In this document: piece by piece, positions 30,986 to 40,951 of the stretch
Position numbering within the stretch: position 1 is the first letter of the stretch
How the letters are laid out: every line of letters starts with the position of its first letter
Assembly: GCA_001464035.1 (NCBI GenBank)
Contig: LNEC01000019.1
Span: 1-64,000, forward strand
Origin: Bradyrhizobiaceae bacterium Ga0074131
GTDB taxonomy: Bacteria > Pseudomonadota > Alphaproteobacteria > Rhizobiales > Xanthobacteraceae
Reading direction: 5' to 3'
Length of the DNA stretch: 64,000 nt
Program-made: the position numbers and the translations under genes
The notes under the pieces: model-generated
Told to the model about the DNA's origin: nothing
What the model saw: only the letters and a program-made list of their open reading frames with translations
The model's database searches: none

Positions 30986-31519
30986 ATGCCGGCACACATC
31001 TGCATCGCCCGCATCGGCGCCCCGCATGGCGTGCGCGGCGCGGTAAAGCTATGGACGTTTACCGAAGACCCGCTGGCGGTGCAGCGCTACGGACCGCTCC
31101 TGACCAAAGACGGCGCGCGGTCGTTCGAAGTCGCGACCGCCCGCGAGGTCAAAGGCCATCTGGTGGCGACGCTGAAGGGCATCGCCACCCGCGAGGAGGC
31201 CGAACGGCTCAACGGCATCGAGCTCTACATCGCGCGCGAAAAACTGCCTGATACCGACGAGCATGAGTACTACCACGCCGACCTGATCGGGCTTGCCGCG
31301 GTCACGGCCGCGGGTGAGCCGCTCGGGCGCGTCGCCGCGATCCACAATTTCGGCGCCGGGGACATTATCGAAATCGCCCCGCCGCACGGCGCGACCATGC
31401 TGTTGCCGTTCACCCATGCCGTGGTGCCCACGGTGGACCTCGCCAACGGGCGCGTGACAATCGAATTGCCCGATGAACTGGTCGCGGGCGCGCCTGAAGA
31501 TGATAGATCTGCGCCATGA
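30986..31519 (+). CDS. rimM: Ribosome maturation factor RimM
   Basis: RimM (177 aa) helps mature the 30S head domain and binds S19. The N-terminal [25 protein letters not shown] block and the PRC-barrel segment with [13 protein letters not shown] and [26 protein letters not shown] are typical. The ATG at 30986 was preferred to the GTG two codons upstream. It lies 18 bases after rpsP and overlaps trmD by ATGA. Confidence 0.96.
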   Translation: MPAHICIARIGAPHGVRGAVKLWTFTEDPLAVQRYGPLLTKDGARSFEVATAREVKGHLVATLKGIATREEAERLNGIELYIAREKLPDTDEHEYYHADLIGLAAVTAAGEPLGRVAAIHNFGAGDIIEIAPPHGATMLLPFTHAVVPTVDLANGRVTIELPDELVAGAPEDDRSAP

Positions 31520-32250
31520 TCTGGCGAGCGACCGTGCTGACGCTGTTTCCGGACATGTTCCCGGGTCCGCTCGGCTTCAGCCTGGCCGGCAAGGCGCTGG
31601 CATCCGGGCTGTGGGCGCTGGAGGCGCGTGACATCCGGGCCTCGGCCACCGACCGCCACCGCAGCGTCGATGACACCCCGGCCGGCGGCGGCCCCGGCAT
31701 GGTGCTGCGCGCCGACGTGCTGGCGGATGCCATCGACGCCGCCGATATCGCGCCGGATCGGCCCAAGCTGCTGATGAGCCCGCGTGGTCGGCCATTGACC
31801 CAGTCGCAGGTCGTGGGACTCGCCGCCGGCCCGGGGCCGCTGATCGTCTGCGGCCGGTTCGAGGGCATCGACCAGCGGGTGATCGAGGCCCGCCGGCTCG
31901 AGGAGGTTTCGATCGGCGATTACGTGCTGTCGGGCGGCGAAATCGCCGCCCTGGCGCTGATCGACGCCTGCGTCCGGCTGCTGCCCGGGGTGATGGGCAA
32001 GTTGGCCTCGGGCGCGGACGAGAGTTTTTCGGATTTCCTACTTGAATACCCTCAATTTACCCGCCCGCAGGAGTTCGAGGGCCGCCCGATCCCGGAAGTG
32101 CTGACTTCCGGCGACCACGCCAGGGTGGCTGCCTGGCGGCAGGCTGAAGCCGAAGCCCTGACGAGGTCGCGCCGGCCCGATCTTTGGGCCGCCCGGCAAG
32201 CCTCGGCAAAGATCGGCCAAAAACGCCCAAAAGACACGACGGACGGGTGA
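31516..32250 (+). CDS. trmD: tRNA (guanine-N1)-methyltransferase TrmD
   Basis: TrmD (244 aa) methylates G37 of tRNAs next to the anticodon. The SPOUT-fold trefoil knot motifs are clear: [29 protein letters not shown] and [28 protein letters not shown]. The segment [10 protein letters not shown] is also a family signature. It starts within the rimM stop codon and precedes rplS. Confidence 0.97.
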   Translation: MIWRATVLTLFPDMFPGPLGFSLAGKALASGLWALEARDIRASATDRHRSVDDTPAGGGPGMVLRADVLADAIDAADIAPDRPKLLMSPRGRPLTQSQVVGLAAGPGPLIVCGRFEGIDQRVIEARRLEEVSIGDYVLSGGEIAALALIDACVRLLPGVMGKLASGADESFSDFLLEYPQFTRPQEFEGRPIPEVLTSGDHARVAAWRQAEAEALTRSRRPDLWAARQASAKIGQKRPKDTTDG

Positions 32251-32363
32251 CAAGGCCCGGCCTTTGCCGTATAGGAGCGCCAAATCCGCGCAATGGCAGG
32301 ATAGATGGACGTTCGCGCAGCCCGCGCCTTGCTGGCTGGGGCGCGCCGATGGAGATTTTCAAG

Positions 32364-32753
32364 ATGAACCTCATTCAAGAGCTCGAAAAAGAGCAGTTCG
32401 ACAAATTGTCCGCCAGCAAGGTCATTCCGGAATTCGGACCGGGGGACACCGTGATCGTCAACGTCAAGGTGGTCGAGGGCGACCGCTCGCGCGTGCAGGC
32501 CTATGAGGGCGTCTGCATCGGCCGCTCCGGCGGCGGGCTGAATGAGAGCTTCACGGTTCGCAAGATTTCCTATGGCGAGGGCGTGGAACGCGTCTTCCCC
32601 GTGATGTCGCCGATGATCGACTCGATCACCGTGGTGCGCCGCGGCAAGGTGCGCCGCGCCAAGCTGTATTACCTGCGCAGCCTGCGCGGCAAGTCGGCCC
32701 GCATCGTCGAGAAGAAGACGGACCGCCCCGAAAAGGTTGCCGCCGCCAAGTAA
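32364..32753 (+). CDS. rplS: 50S ribosomal protein L19
   Basis: L19 (129 aa from [11 protein letters not shown]) has the core [35 protein letters not shown] and [41 protein letters not shown]. The ORF in the track starts 60 codons upstream and overlaps trmD, which is not plausible. The start MEIFKM five codons upstream is possible, but MNLI matches the family. A strong terminator follows. Confidence 0.96.
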   Translation: MNLIQELEKEQFDKLSASKVIPEFGPGDTVIVNVKVVEGDRSRVQAYEGVCIGRSGGGLNESFTVRKISYGEGVERVFPVMSPMIDSITVVRRGKVRRAKLYYLRSLRGKSARIVEKKTDRPEKVAAAK

Positions 32754-32785
32754 TCTCGAGTAATTTTCCCTTATGGGATGTGACG

Positions 32786-32813
32786 AAAAGCGCGGGCTTC
32801 CCCCGCGCTTTTT
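32786..32813 (+). terminator. Rho-independent terminator of the rpsP-rplS operon
   Basis: A perfect 11-base stem AAAAGCGCGGG / CCCGCGCTTTT with a 5-base loop ends in TTTTT, 32 bases after the rplS stop. Confidence 0.9.
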
Positions 32814-33101
32814 GTTGCGGCATGCCCATCTCAGCCGTCCGCCGCTTGATCGCTTCATTGTCGCGATAGCGGGCGCTGTGCTAGAAAACCAAAATGGTTC
32901 CAGATCAGACCATCACCGCCTGCCGGTTCGCCGCACGGATCGTGATCGACGACCGCAGCCGCCTGCCTGGCCGCTTCTTCGGACGGTTCGCGACCTCGGC
33001 GACATCGGGACGTTGAAGGCGCGCTCCGACGCCGCGCCGATGTTCGTTGAGGTGTGCGTGCTTCCCTTGTTCCCGCAAAATCATTGATAGGGCTGACGCT
33101 C
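32814..33101. other. Intergenic region upstream of leuC
   Basis: These 288 bases lie between the operon terminator and leuC. The 104-codon ORF at 32773-33087 starts inside the terminator and shows no family pattern. No T-box, leader peptide with leucine codons, or other attenuator is visible. The leuC promoter is probably here. Confidence 0.4.
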
Positions 33102-34508
<1,407 letters not shown>

Positions 34509-34611
34509 TCCCCTTCACTCAACCCCGAGGCTTTCCGGAAGGAAGTCATTAAACAGTTGGGAGCAGACTGGCCGGCCTAGCAAGGGCAAGGCGTTTCGCA
34601 AGGAGCGGGCC

Positions 34612-34812
34612 GTGGCCGACAAGCCTGAATTCGTCGATATCATCAGCGAGGCGACGCGCCAGGTGCGGCGGCGCATCGTGCGGCGGGTCGTGGAGCCCGA
34701 GGTCAAGCAAGAATCGCGTCTCGGCCACCGGTCGAACGGGATGCAGCAATGGCGGATACAGACGTTTACGCCGTGGAAGCTCAAGCCCTGGAACTGGAAG
34801 GACTGGGATTGA
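34612..34812 (+). CDS. Small hypothetical protein, basic with Trp-rich tail
   Basis: This 66-residue ORF begins with GTG after a good AAGGAG ribosome site. It has a basic helix (EATRQVRRRIVRRVVEPEV) and a C-terminal tail with four tryptophans (FTPWKLKPWNWKDWD). It has no signal peptide or helix long enough to cross a membrane. A perfect 12-base terminator hairpin 30 bases downstream supports that the stretch is transcribed. I do not recognise the family. Confidence 0.5.
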   Translation: MADKPEFVDIISEATRQVRRRIVRRVVEPEVKQESRLGHRSNGMQQWRIQTFTPWKLKPWNWKDWD

Positions 34813-34842
34813 GCGCGGACCATCAGCGACGATCACTGCAGA

Positions 34843-34870
34843 ATTCAGGCGCCCAAGCGGGCGCCTGAAT
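34843..34870. terminator. Bidirectional hairpin between convergent genes
   Basis: ATTCAGGCGCCC-AAGC-GGGCGCCTGAAT is a perfect 12-base inverted repeat between the 66-codon gene and the opposite-strand Gly/His-rich gene. It has only short A/T ends, so it may be a terminator or an RNA-end hairpin for both. Confidence 0.6.
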
Positions 34871-34892
34871 CATTTCAGCCCTGGCTTGGCTC

Positions 34893-35453
34893 TCACCAGT
34901 AGATCGGCGCGCGAGGACGCCACCGGTATCCCATGTGGTGGTGCCACGGCCGATGGCGGCAGATCATGCGCGGACCGTAATAGGTCGGGACCACCCGGCA
35001 GACCCGGCGCGGGTAGTGCGGGTAATAATGACGCCGCGGATAGTAGATCGGCGCGTAGCCGTAGTGGCGCGGGCGGAAATGGTGACGATGGTGAAAGTGG
35101 ACCCGGCGCGGCGCGAAATGGTGATGCCGGACAAATCCCGGCGCGGCATAGCGATAGCCGCCGCCGCGATGGAAAGCCGGGCCGGCGCGATAACCGCCGC
35201 CGCGGAATACGGCGCCGCCACCGCGGAACCCACCCCCGTGAAAGCCGCCGCCATGACCGCCGCGGTGCCCGCCTCTGACTTCAGTCCTCAGTCCGTCGGA
35301 CGCGTATTTCGCGGCCGGCGCGGCGCCGGGACTGATCAGCGACAAAGCCTCGGCGCGCTGGCTCGTCACCACCGTCATCGCCAGCATTGCGGCTGCCGCT
35401 AGACCGAAGCTGCGGATAACACTCCCGCGCCTTGAATTTGGAACCTTCAACAT
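34893..35453 (-). CDS. Exported Gly/His/Arg/Tyr-rich protein
   Basis: This 186-residue protein starts at MLKVPNSRRG with a GGGGAGG ribosome site. It has a signal peptide (SFGLAAAAMLAMTVVTSQRAEA), then a glycine-rich repeat region (RGGHRGGHGGGFHGGGFRGGG) and a His/Arg/Tyr-rich second half with clusters such as HFHHRHHF and YYPRRHYYPHYPRR. The tail has two cysteines (RRVCRVVP, RMICRHRP) that could form a disulfide. The histidines could bind metal, but no family function is known to me. Two similar exported proteins follow within 1.5 kb. Confidence 0.7.
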   Translation of the reverse strand: MLKVPNSRRGSVIRSFGLAAAAMLAMTVVTSQRAEALSLISPGAAPAAKYASDGLRTEVRGGHRGGHGGGFHGGGFRGGGAVFRGGGYRAGPAFHRGGGYRYAAPGFVRHHHFAPRRVHFHHRHHFRPRHYGYAPIYYPRRHYYPHYPRRVCRVVPTYYGPRMICRHRPWHHHMGYRWRPRAPIYW

Positions 35454-35633
35454 GCGTGAAACCTCCCCGAAAAGGTTGACGAAGGCGAAGCCAGACTCCA
35501 CCTCTCGGCACGTTCATTTGCGATCGCTCCCGGCATTAAACTAAGGTCGGCGATGTGAACGCTCCCTGAACGGCGCGCGATCTCAAATTCGCTTGCGGCC
35601 GCAAGCCCGCCTCCGACAGGGCAGGAGTTCGAC

Positions 35634-35933
35634 ATGACCGTGTATGTGATCGCGCAACTGAAGATGACGAACCGTGCAGCGTATGATCGCTATCAGGCTC
35701 GCTTCTTCGACGTGTTCAAGAAATTCAGCGGACGGCTGCTTTCGGCGGATGAGCACCCATTGGTGCTGGAAGGCGAGTGGGACGGCGACAAGCTGGTGCT
35801 GATGTCGTTTCCCGACGAGGCCGCTTACCGTGCATGGGCGGGCTCGCCGGAGTATCTGGAGATTTCAAAAGACCGCAAAGCCGGCGCGCAGGGCACGGTG
35901 CTGCTGGCGAAACGGTTTGCGCCGGGCGCCTGA
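35634..35933 (+). CDS. DUF1330 family protein
   Basis: This 99-residue protein has the DUF1330 pattern: MTVYVIAQLKMTNRAAYDRYQARF at the start, FSGRLLSADEHPLVLEGEWDGDKLVLMSFPDEAAYRAWAGSPEY in the middle, and a short helix at the end. The fold is a dimeric ferredoxin-like alpha-beta barrel of the ABM class. No catalytic residue is assigned. It is cytoplasmic and lies alone between two minus-strand exported-protein genes. Confidence 0.9.
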   Translation: MTVYVIAQLKMTNRAAYDRYQARFFDVFKKFSGRLLSADEHPLVLEGEWDGDKLVLMSFPDEAAYRAWAGSPEYLEISKDRKAGAQGTVLLAKRFAPGA

Positions 35934-35944
35934 CGGATGGGCGG

Positions 35945-36304
35945 TTACCAGTAACGCGGCCCAAACCCGAACCCGATCCCGATCGGGAATGCCGGCGGCG
36001 CATAATAGGGATACGGCCGATAGTAGTACGGGTAAGGCCGGTAATATGCCGGCCGCGCGTAATAGTAAGGCCGGTAATATGGCCGGTAGCCGTAACCGTA
36101 ATACGGGCGGTAGACATGCCGGTGGTACGGGCGATAGCCGTAGTACCGCCGATGGTAACGATGCGCGCTGAAGTCAGTCGCCCTCTGGGAGTCGGCCGTT
36201 TGCGTGGTTGCTTTTGGCGATGCCGCCACCGCTGACGCTGTCGCCACCGGGCCGCCAACGGCCAAGGCTGTGGTCACGATGGCTGCTGCGATCCATGTCT
36301 TCAT
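35945..36304 (-). CDS. Exported Tyr/Arg/Pro-rich protein
   Basis: This 119-residue protein has a signal peptide (KTWIAAAIVTTALAVGGPVATASA). It then has about 60 residues made almost only of Tyr, Arg, Pro and His, in repeats like RPYYGYGYRPYYRPYYYARP. It ends with PAFPIGIGFGFGPRYW. No domain is recognisable. Composition and export suggest a surface or periplasmic structural protein. It overlaps nothing and is convergent with the DUF1330 gene. Confidence 0.7.
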   Translation of the reverse strand: MKTWIAAAIVTTALAVGGPVATASAVAASPKATTQTADSQRATDFSAHRYHRRYYGYRPYHRHVYRPYYGYGYRPYYRPYYYARPAYYRPYPYYYRPYPYYAPPAFPIGIGFGFGPRYW

Positions 36305-36478
36305 GGCATTCCTCCGTCAATTTCCGTACCTGCTCCACGCGCAACGGCATCAGTGGTTTCCCGGGCGAGCGTTGCGGCGCGGCATCTTAGCAAGAAATCG
36401 ACGCGCCGCTAACAGGCGTCGCTCACGCCCGCCGGACAACAGCGCGTGAGGTTAATGTTACCCGCGGCACCGCGCGAC

Positions 36479-36796
36479 CTAACCGCGCCGCCAATAGCAG
36501 TTCATGCGCGGCGTGATCACGGTGCCGCTCGGCCGGAATTCCTGCACATAGCTCACGGAGCAGTCGCGCACCGCACTGGGCCCAGGATTGTAGCGAGGGT
36601 AGACGTCCGGTCGCCACTCCTCACGCGGATAGACCGGCACGCGCCTGATCGCGCGGCGTCGCTGGGCCGAAGTATCGGCCGGCACCGCCTGCGCGACCCC
36701 GGTCCCCGAAGCCGCGGTCTGCGCCTGCGCGGCCGCCTCGGGCAGCAAGAGCCCGACCAAGGCCGCCAACAATGCCGCCGTCACCATCCGCATCAT
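36479..36796 (-). CDS. Small exported Arg/Tyr/Pro protein
   Basis: From MMRMVTAALL this is 105 aa with a signal peptide ending near AAAQAQT. The mature part has RRRAIRRVPVYPREEWRPDVYPRYNPGP and a conserved-looking tail with two cysteines (RDCSVSYVQEFRPSGTVITPRMNCYWRRG). The DC...NCYW pair may form a disulfide. No family function can be assigned. It is the third low-complexity exported protein in this short region. Confidence 0.65.
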   Translation of the reverse strand: MMRMVTAALLAALVGLLLPEAAAQAQTAASGTGVAQAVPADTSAQRRRAIRRVPVYPREEWRPDVYPRYNPGPSAVRDCSVSYVQEFRPSGTVITPRMNCYWRRG

Positions 36797-36920
36797 TACG
36801 TCCACCACGTCCGCCGAAGCCTGTTGGTCACTGCAACGTCTCCGATTGCCGCACCGAGGTCAACTCGGTCGGGCCACAAACCGGTAGGCACGCCGGGGGA
36901 ACCCGCGTTAAACAGGCGCG

Positions 36921-37319
36921 ATGTGGAAAACGACAAAAGCGCCGTCGCTGGCCGAGATGGAAGCCATGGCGCACGAGATTTTCGAGCGCCTGCCGAAAGG
37001 CTTTCGTGCCCTGTGCGAGGGCGTGATCCTGCGCGTCGACGATTTCCCGACCGACGAGGTGCTGGCGGAAATGCAGGCGGAAAGCGAATTCGACCTGCTC
37101 GGCCTGTTTCAGGGCGTCGGATTGCCGTTCCGCAGCAATGACGACATCGCCCGCCTGCCCAACATGGTCTGGCTCTACCGCCGGCCGATCCTCGACTACT
37201 GGGCCGAGCACGAGGAGACGCTGGGCCATATCGTCCGCCACGTGCTGATTCACGAGATAGGCCACCATTTCGGGCTCTCGGATGACGACATGGAGGCGAT
37301 CGAGGCGCAGGCCGATTAG
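36921..37319 (+). CDS. Minimal zincin metallopeptidase-like protein
   Basis: This 132-residue protein ends in the metal-binding pattern HVLIHEIGHHFGLSDDDME, a HExxHxxGxxD motif. The upstream part (LAEMEAMAHEIFERLPKGFRALCEGVILRVDDFP) and RRPILDYWAEHEETL match the small zincin-like family (possibly PF06262). The fold is a shortened MMP-like domain with no signal peptide. Protease activity in this family is not well established. It sits 90 bases upstream of leuD. Confidence 0.87.
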   Translation: MWKTTKAPSLAEMEAMAHEIFERLPKGFRALCEGVILRVDDFPTDEVLAEMQAESEFDLLGLFQGVGLPFRSNDDIARLPNMVWLYRRPILDYWAEHEETLGHIVRHVLIHEIGHHFGLSDDDMEAIEAQAD

Positions 37320-37409
37320 GGCGCTTTGTACGGCGATTTTCGCTTTTATGACGGTCGCATTCGCGATAAACATCCGGGAAGCTGACCCCCTGGCCGAGAA
37401 GTGCAAACG

Positions 37410-38015
37410 ATGAACAAGTTCACCACGCTGGAAGGCGTCGCGGCACCGCTGAAGATCATCAATGTCGACACCGACATGGTGATCCCGAAGCAGTACCTGA
37501 AGACCATCAAGCGCACCGGCCTCGGCAAGGGGCTGTTCTCGGAACAGCGCTACAAGGATGACGGCAGCGAGAACCCGGATTTCATCCTCAACAAGCCCGC
37601 CTATCGCCACGCCAAGATCCTGGTCGCGGGCGATAATTTCGGCTGCGGTTCGAGCCGCGAGCACGCGCCCTGGGCGCTGCTGGATTTCGGCATCCGCTGC
37701 GTGATCTCGACTTCGTTCGGTGACATCTTCTACAACAACTGTTTCAAGAACGGCATCCTGCCGATCCGCGTCACCCAGGAAGACCTCGACAAATTGTTCG
37801 ACGATGCCGAACGCGGCGCCAATGCAACGCTGACGGTCGATCTCGGCAAGCAGGAAATCCGCGGCCCGGACGGCGGCACGGTGAAGTTCGAGATCGATCC
37901 GTTCCGCAAGCACTGCCTGATGAACGGCCTCGACGACATCGGCCTCACCATGGAGAAGAAGGCCTCGATCGACGCCTACGAGGCAAAGGCGAAGACCGCG
38001 CGCGCCTGGGCCTGA
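37410..38015 (+). CDS. leuD: 3-isopropylmalate dehydratase small subunit
   Basis: LeuD (201 aa) is the swivel-domain partner of LeuC. The motifs [56 protein letters not shown] and [13 protein letters not shown] are diagnostic. The start MNKFTT is chosen over MQTMNKF. It is uncoupled from leuC by 2.9 kb of genes that include the three exported low-complexity proteins. Confidence 0.97.
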   Translation: MNKFTTLEGVAAPLKIINVDTDMVIPKQYLKTIKRTGLGKGLFSEQRYKDDGSENPDFILNKPAYRHAKILVAGDNFGCGSSREHAPWALLDFGIRCVISTSFGDIFYNNCFKNGILPIRVTQEDLDKLFDDAERGANATLTVDLGKQEIRGPDGGTVKFEIDPFRKHCLMNGLDDIGLTMEKKASIDAYEAKAKTARAWA

Positions 38016-38063
38016 TCTCGCCAGCGAGCCCATTCGCTCGAAAGCGCCTGCGGAAGGTGATGC

Positions 38064-38876
38064 ATGCGGCCCGAAATCGTCACCTTCTGGCATGGTCCGC
38101 TCGATCGACTGCGCCGGACCTGCCTCGGCTCGCAGGTCGCCGCCGGCCATAACGTCACGGTCTACAGTTTCGAGCCGCTGGCGGGCTTGCCCGAGGGCGT
38201 CCGCAATGCCGGGGCGGAAGCGATCCTGCCGCACGCCTTCTCCGAAAAGCTTCGCCCGCCGCAACCGGACGGTTCCTGGCGCGACTGGACCACGCTGCAG
38301 TTCTCGGATTTTTTCCGGATGCGGCTGATGGCGCAACGCGCCGGACTATGGCTCGACGCCGATGTGCTGCTGCTCAGGCCGGTCGAGATCGATCCCGGCA
38401 AACCATTCTTCGCGTGGGAACGCCCGCGCCAGCTCGGCAACTCGGTGCTTTATCTGCCGCCGGACGACCCCATCGTCGCGGCGTTCGAAGCGCTGATACA
38501 GCAGGACGAGCTCACGCCGGACTGGCTGGCGCTGCGACATCGCCTGATCTTCAGCTGGCGCAAGCTGCGCGGCAAGTCGAACCGGCTCTCCGACATTCGC
38601 GTCGCGATCTTCGGGCCGGCGGCACTCACCGCACTGGCCGCGCGCGGCGGCGAACTCGGTTACGCCTTGCCGAAGAAATCGTTCTACGCCGTTCATGCCG
38701 ACCCAAAAATGTTCTTCGATCCTTCCGATTTCGCGAGCTTGATCTCCGACCCCGAGATAGCCGGGCTGCACATTTCGCCGAAGGGGCGCGGCAACCAGCC
38801 GCCGCAGCCCGGCAGCCTCTATGCGTGGGCGGCGGAGCGGTTTGGCCGGCCTTTACCCTCCGGCCGACTTGTTTGA
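38064..38876 (+). CDS. Glycosyltransferase with DXD motif (GT32-like)
   Basis: This 270-residue protein begins IVTFWHGPLDRLRRTCLGSQVAAGHNVTVYSFEP and has a sugar-nucleotide/metal motif in AGLWLDADVLLLRPV (DxD). These resemble the GT32/capsular-polysaccharide glycosyltransferases with the Gly-sugar-DXD layout. No signal peptide or membrane helix is seen. It is the next gene after leuD on the same strand, 48 bases away, but no polysaccharide cluster surrounds it. Confidence 0.75.
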   Translation: MRPEIVTFWHGPLDRLRRTCLGSQVAAGHNVTVYSFEPLAGLPEGVRNAGAEAILPHAFSEKLRPPQPDGSWRDWTTLQFSDFFRMRLMAQRAGLWLDADVLLLRPVEIDPGKPFFAWERPRQLGNSVLYLPPDDPIVAAFEALIQQDELTPDWLALRHRLIFSWRKLRGKSNRLSDIRVAIFGPAALTALAARGGELGYALPKKSFYAVHADPKMFFDPSDFASLISDPEIAGLHISPKGRGNQPPQPGSLYAWAAERFGRPLPSGRLV

Positions 38877-38945
38877 TCTACCGCAACGACCCGTCCTGCC
38901 GTTTGCACTCATATTGATCAAATACTGCCGTCAGCGGAGGGTCCC

Positions 38946-39371
38946 ATGAGCGCCCAAGACAAGTCCACCGACAAGCCGTTTCCCGTCGTCCAGTTCCTGG
39001 TCGATACCTTCGGCAACTGGCTCAACCACCGCCGCGAACTCAGCGAGATCCGACAGCTGGACCGAAGCGATTTCGACCGCATCGCCAGCGACTTGCGGGT
39101 GTCTCCGGTCGAGCTCGATACGCTGGTCCGGCAGGGGCCGCATGCCGCGGACGAGTTGCCGAGGCTGCTCAAGGCCCTCGGCATCGACGAAGCCGATCTG
39201 GCGCGCACCCAAACCCTGGTGCTGCGGGACATGGAGCGCGTCTGCGCCATGTGCGCCAGCAAGCGGCAATGCGACCGCGATCTCGCCGCCGGCACGTCGG
39301 CGGAGCATTATGAGGGTTATTGCCTCAACGCGCCCACCATCGACAGCCTGGATCAACCGGTGAAACAATAA
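38946..39371 (+). CDS. DUF6455-type cysteine-cluster protein
   Basis: This 141-residue protein has an N-terminal helix pair and a conserved block RRELSEIRQLDRSDFDRIASDLRVSPVEL. The C-terminal cysteine cluster is VCAMCASKRQCDRDL then YEGYCLNAPT. The four cysteines (CxxC...C...C) would fit a metal or iron-sulfur site. I associate it with DUF6455, an alphaproteobacterial family of unknown function. The cytochrome c gene downstream starts 27 bases after its stop, so a redox partnership is possible. Confidence 0.75.
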   Translation: MSAQDKSTDKPFPVVQFLVDTFGNWLNHRRELSEIRQLDRSDFDRIASDLRVSPVELDTLVRQGPHAADELPRLLKALGIDEADLARTQTLVLRDMERVCAMCASKRQCDRDLAAGTSAEHYEGYCLNAPTIDSLDQPVKQ

Positions 39372-39398
39372 GGTCGGCGCCTCAAATCGGTGGATCAA

Positions 39399-39752
39399 AT
39401 GAGAATGTCGCGCACGGTCTGGATACGCGTGGTGCTGGCCGTCGCGATCGCGCTGGCGGCACTGTTCTTCATCCGCTTGCACAATGCCGGCGGCGCGTCC
39501 TCCGACAGCGCGACGGCGGGATATCGGCTGGCCACCGCCTGGTGCAAGGACTGTCACTCGATCGAGCCGGCGACCGCGGGCGCCATCACCGGCCCACCGG
39601 ATTTCACCGGGATCGCCAACCGGCACTCGACCACCGCGCTGTCGCTGAGAGTGTTCCTGCAAACCAGCCACCCCACCATGCCGAACCTCATCCTGAAGCC
39701 CGATGAGACCGACAGCCTGGTGAATTACATCCTGAGCCTGAAGCGCAATTAG
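39399..39752 (+). CDS. Membrane-anchored c-type cytochrome
   Basis: From the ATG at 39399 this is 117 aa with an N-terminal hydrophobic segment (TVWIRVVLAVAIALAALFFIRL). It is followed by the heme motif WCKDCHS and the probable Met ligand in HPTMPNLIL before LVNYILSLKRN. It is a small class I cytochrome c, likely facing the periplasm, anchored or cleaved. A GTG at 39390 is an alternative start. The ccm genes of this window would mature it. Confidence 0.88.
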   Translation: MRMSRTVWIRVVLAVAIALAALFFIRLHNAGGASSDSATAGYRLATAWCKDCHSIEPATAGAITGPPDFTGIANRHSTTALSLRVFLQTSHPTMPNLILKPDETDSLVNYILSLKRN

Positions 39753-39763
39753 TTAGACTAGTG

Positions 39764-39873
39764 CCCGGACGCGGCGCAGCGCCTGCCGCAGGCTTTTGCA
39801 CAAATCGCGAAAACAACCCCATGCAAAGTAGAATGCCTCGACTCGCAGCACTCGTGCTGCGCTGCGTCCGGGC
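39764..39873. repeat. Intergenic repeat, family D, with inverted ends
   Basis: The element has near-inverted ends (CCCGGACGCGGCGCAGCG at the left, CGCTGCGTCCGGG at the right). A central core GCGAAAACAACCCCATGC lies at 39807-39824. I recall this core as a recurrent intergenic word of Bradyrhizobium genomes. No coding sequence is visible. Confidence 0.65.
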
Positions 39874-39977
39874 AGAAGAAACATGGTCCGTCGTCGCGCC
39901 CCCAGCCTGATCCCGTCCCGCTAGGGCCCATTTTCCTCACGGTGAGGGGTCGCCTCGGGATACAGAAGAAGCCCGGA

Positions 39978-40853
39978 CTACGGCGGCGCCGTCGCCGCGA
40001 TCGCGTCGGCGATCGCGATCGTGCGCCTGGCCATATCGGCGTGCAGCCGCTCCACCATCTGGCCGTCGAGTGAAATCGCGCCGCGTGCCGCGTTCTCCGG
40101 CCGTTCGAACGCTGCGATGATCTCGCGGGCGCGCGCGACTTCCTCCGCCGGCGGCGTGAAGATCGCGTTGCAGGCCTCGATCTGGCCGGGATGGATCAGC
40201 GTCTTGCCGTCGAAGCCGAGATCGCGGGCCTGCGTGCATTCCTGGCCAAAACCGTCGACATTGCTGAAATCGCTGTAGGGTCCATCGAGAATTTCGAGGC
40301 CGTGCAGGCGGGCGGCGAGGATGCAATGCGTGATCATCGGGATCATCGCCGCGCGGCCCGGCCGCATCCGGATCCGCGTCTCGCGCGAAATATCGTTTGG
40401 CCCGAACACGAAGCCGGCGAGCCGCACGTCGCGCGAGGCGGCGGCGAGTTCTTCGGCGTGCAGCACCGCGCGCGCGGTCTCGATCATCGCCCAGACCCGG
40501 ATCGATACATCGGCGTCGATATCGCTGAGGCGATCGGCGACGGTCCCGAGATCCCCGACGCTGGAAATCTTCGGCACCAGAATGCCGTCGGGCCGCGCCC
40601 TGCCGGCCATGACGACGTCATCGATCCACCACGGCGAATCCAGAGCGTTGATGCGGATCAGCACTTCGCGCCTGCCGAAGCCGCCCTTGGCGATCGCCTG
40701 CGCGATCTGCTCGCGCGCCATCGCCTTGGCGTCGGGCGCCACCGAATCCTCGAGGTCGAGGATGATGCCGTCGGCGGGGAGATTGCGGGCCTTTTCCAGC
40801 GCCCGCGCGTTCGATCCCGGCATGAACAGCAGGCTGCGGCGCGGACGGATCAT
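39978..40853 (-). CDS. CitE-like CoA ester lyase (HpcH/HpaI family)
   Basis: From MIRPRRSLLFMPGSN this is 291 aa. The start RRSLLFMPGSNARALEKA, the core ILDLEDSVAPDAKAMAR and VWAMIETARAVLHAEELAA are hallmarks of CitE/malyl-CoA lyase-like enzymes. Length is like CitE and shorter than Mcl1. No other citrate lyase genes (citD, citF) are near, so it likely cleaves a malyl-CoA-like ester. The longer ORF start at 40958 overlaps the carbonic anhydrase gene and is not used. Confidence 0.88.
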   Translation of the reverse strand: MIRPRRSLLFMPGSNARALEKARNLPADGIILDLEDSVAPDAKAMAREQIAQAIAKGGFGRREVLIRINALDSPWWIDDVVMAGRARPDGILVPKISSVGDLGTVADRLSDIDADVSIRVWAMIETARAVLHAEELAAASRDVRLAGFVFGPNDISRETRIRMRPGRAAMIPMITHCILAARLHGLEILDGPYSDFSNVDGFGQECTQARDLGFDGKTLIHPGQIEACNAIFTPPAEEVARAREIIAAFERPENAARGAISLDGQMVERLHADMARRTIAIADAIAATAPP

Positions 40854-40951
40854 GGCCGGTTTCCCTTCAACTCCCGTATCCCTCGCGATAACATTTCGAT
40901 GGGTCGTCCGAAAGGCTTGTTCCGGCTTGCACCATATGGTTAGCAACTGGC

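Noticed and set aside
32773-33087. A 104-codon ORF between rplS and leuC
   Set aside because: It begins within a strong terminator, lacks a good ribosome site and shows no family pattern.
34843-34870. An attachment site or integron element at the 12-base palindrome
   Set aside because: It lies between two convergent small genes without integrase, tRNA or direct repeats; a terminator-like hairpin is a simpler explanation.
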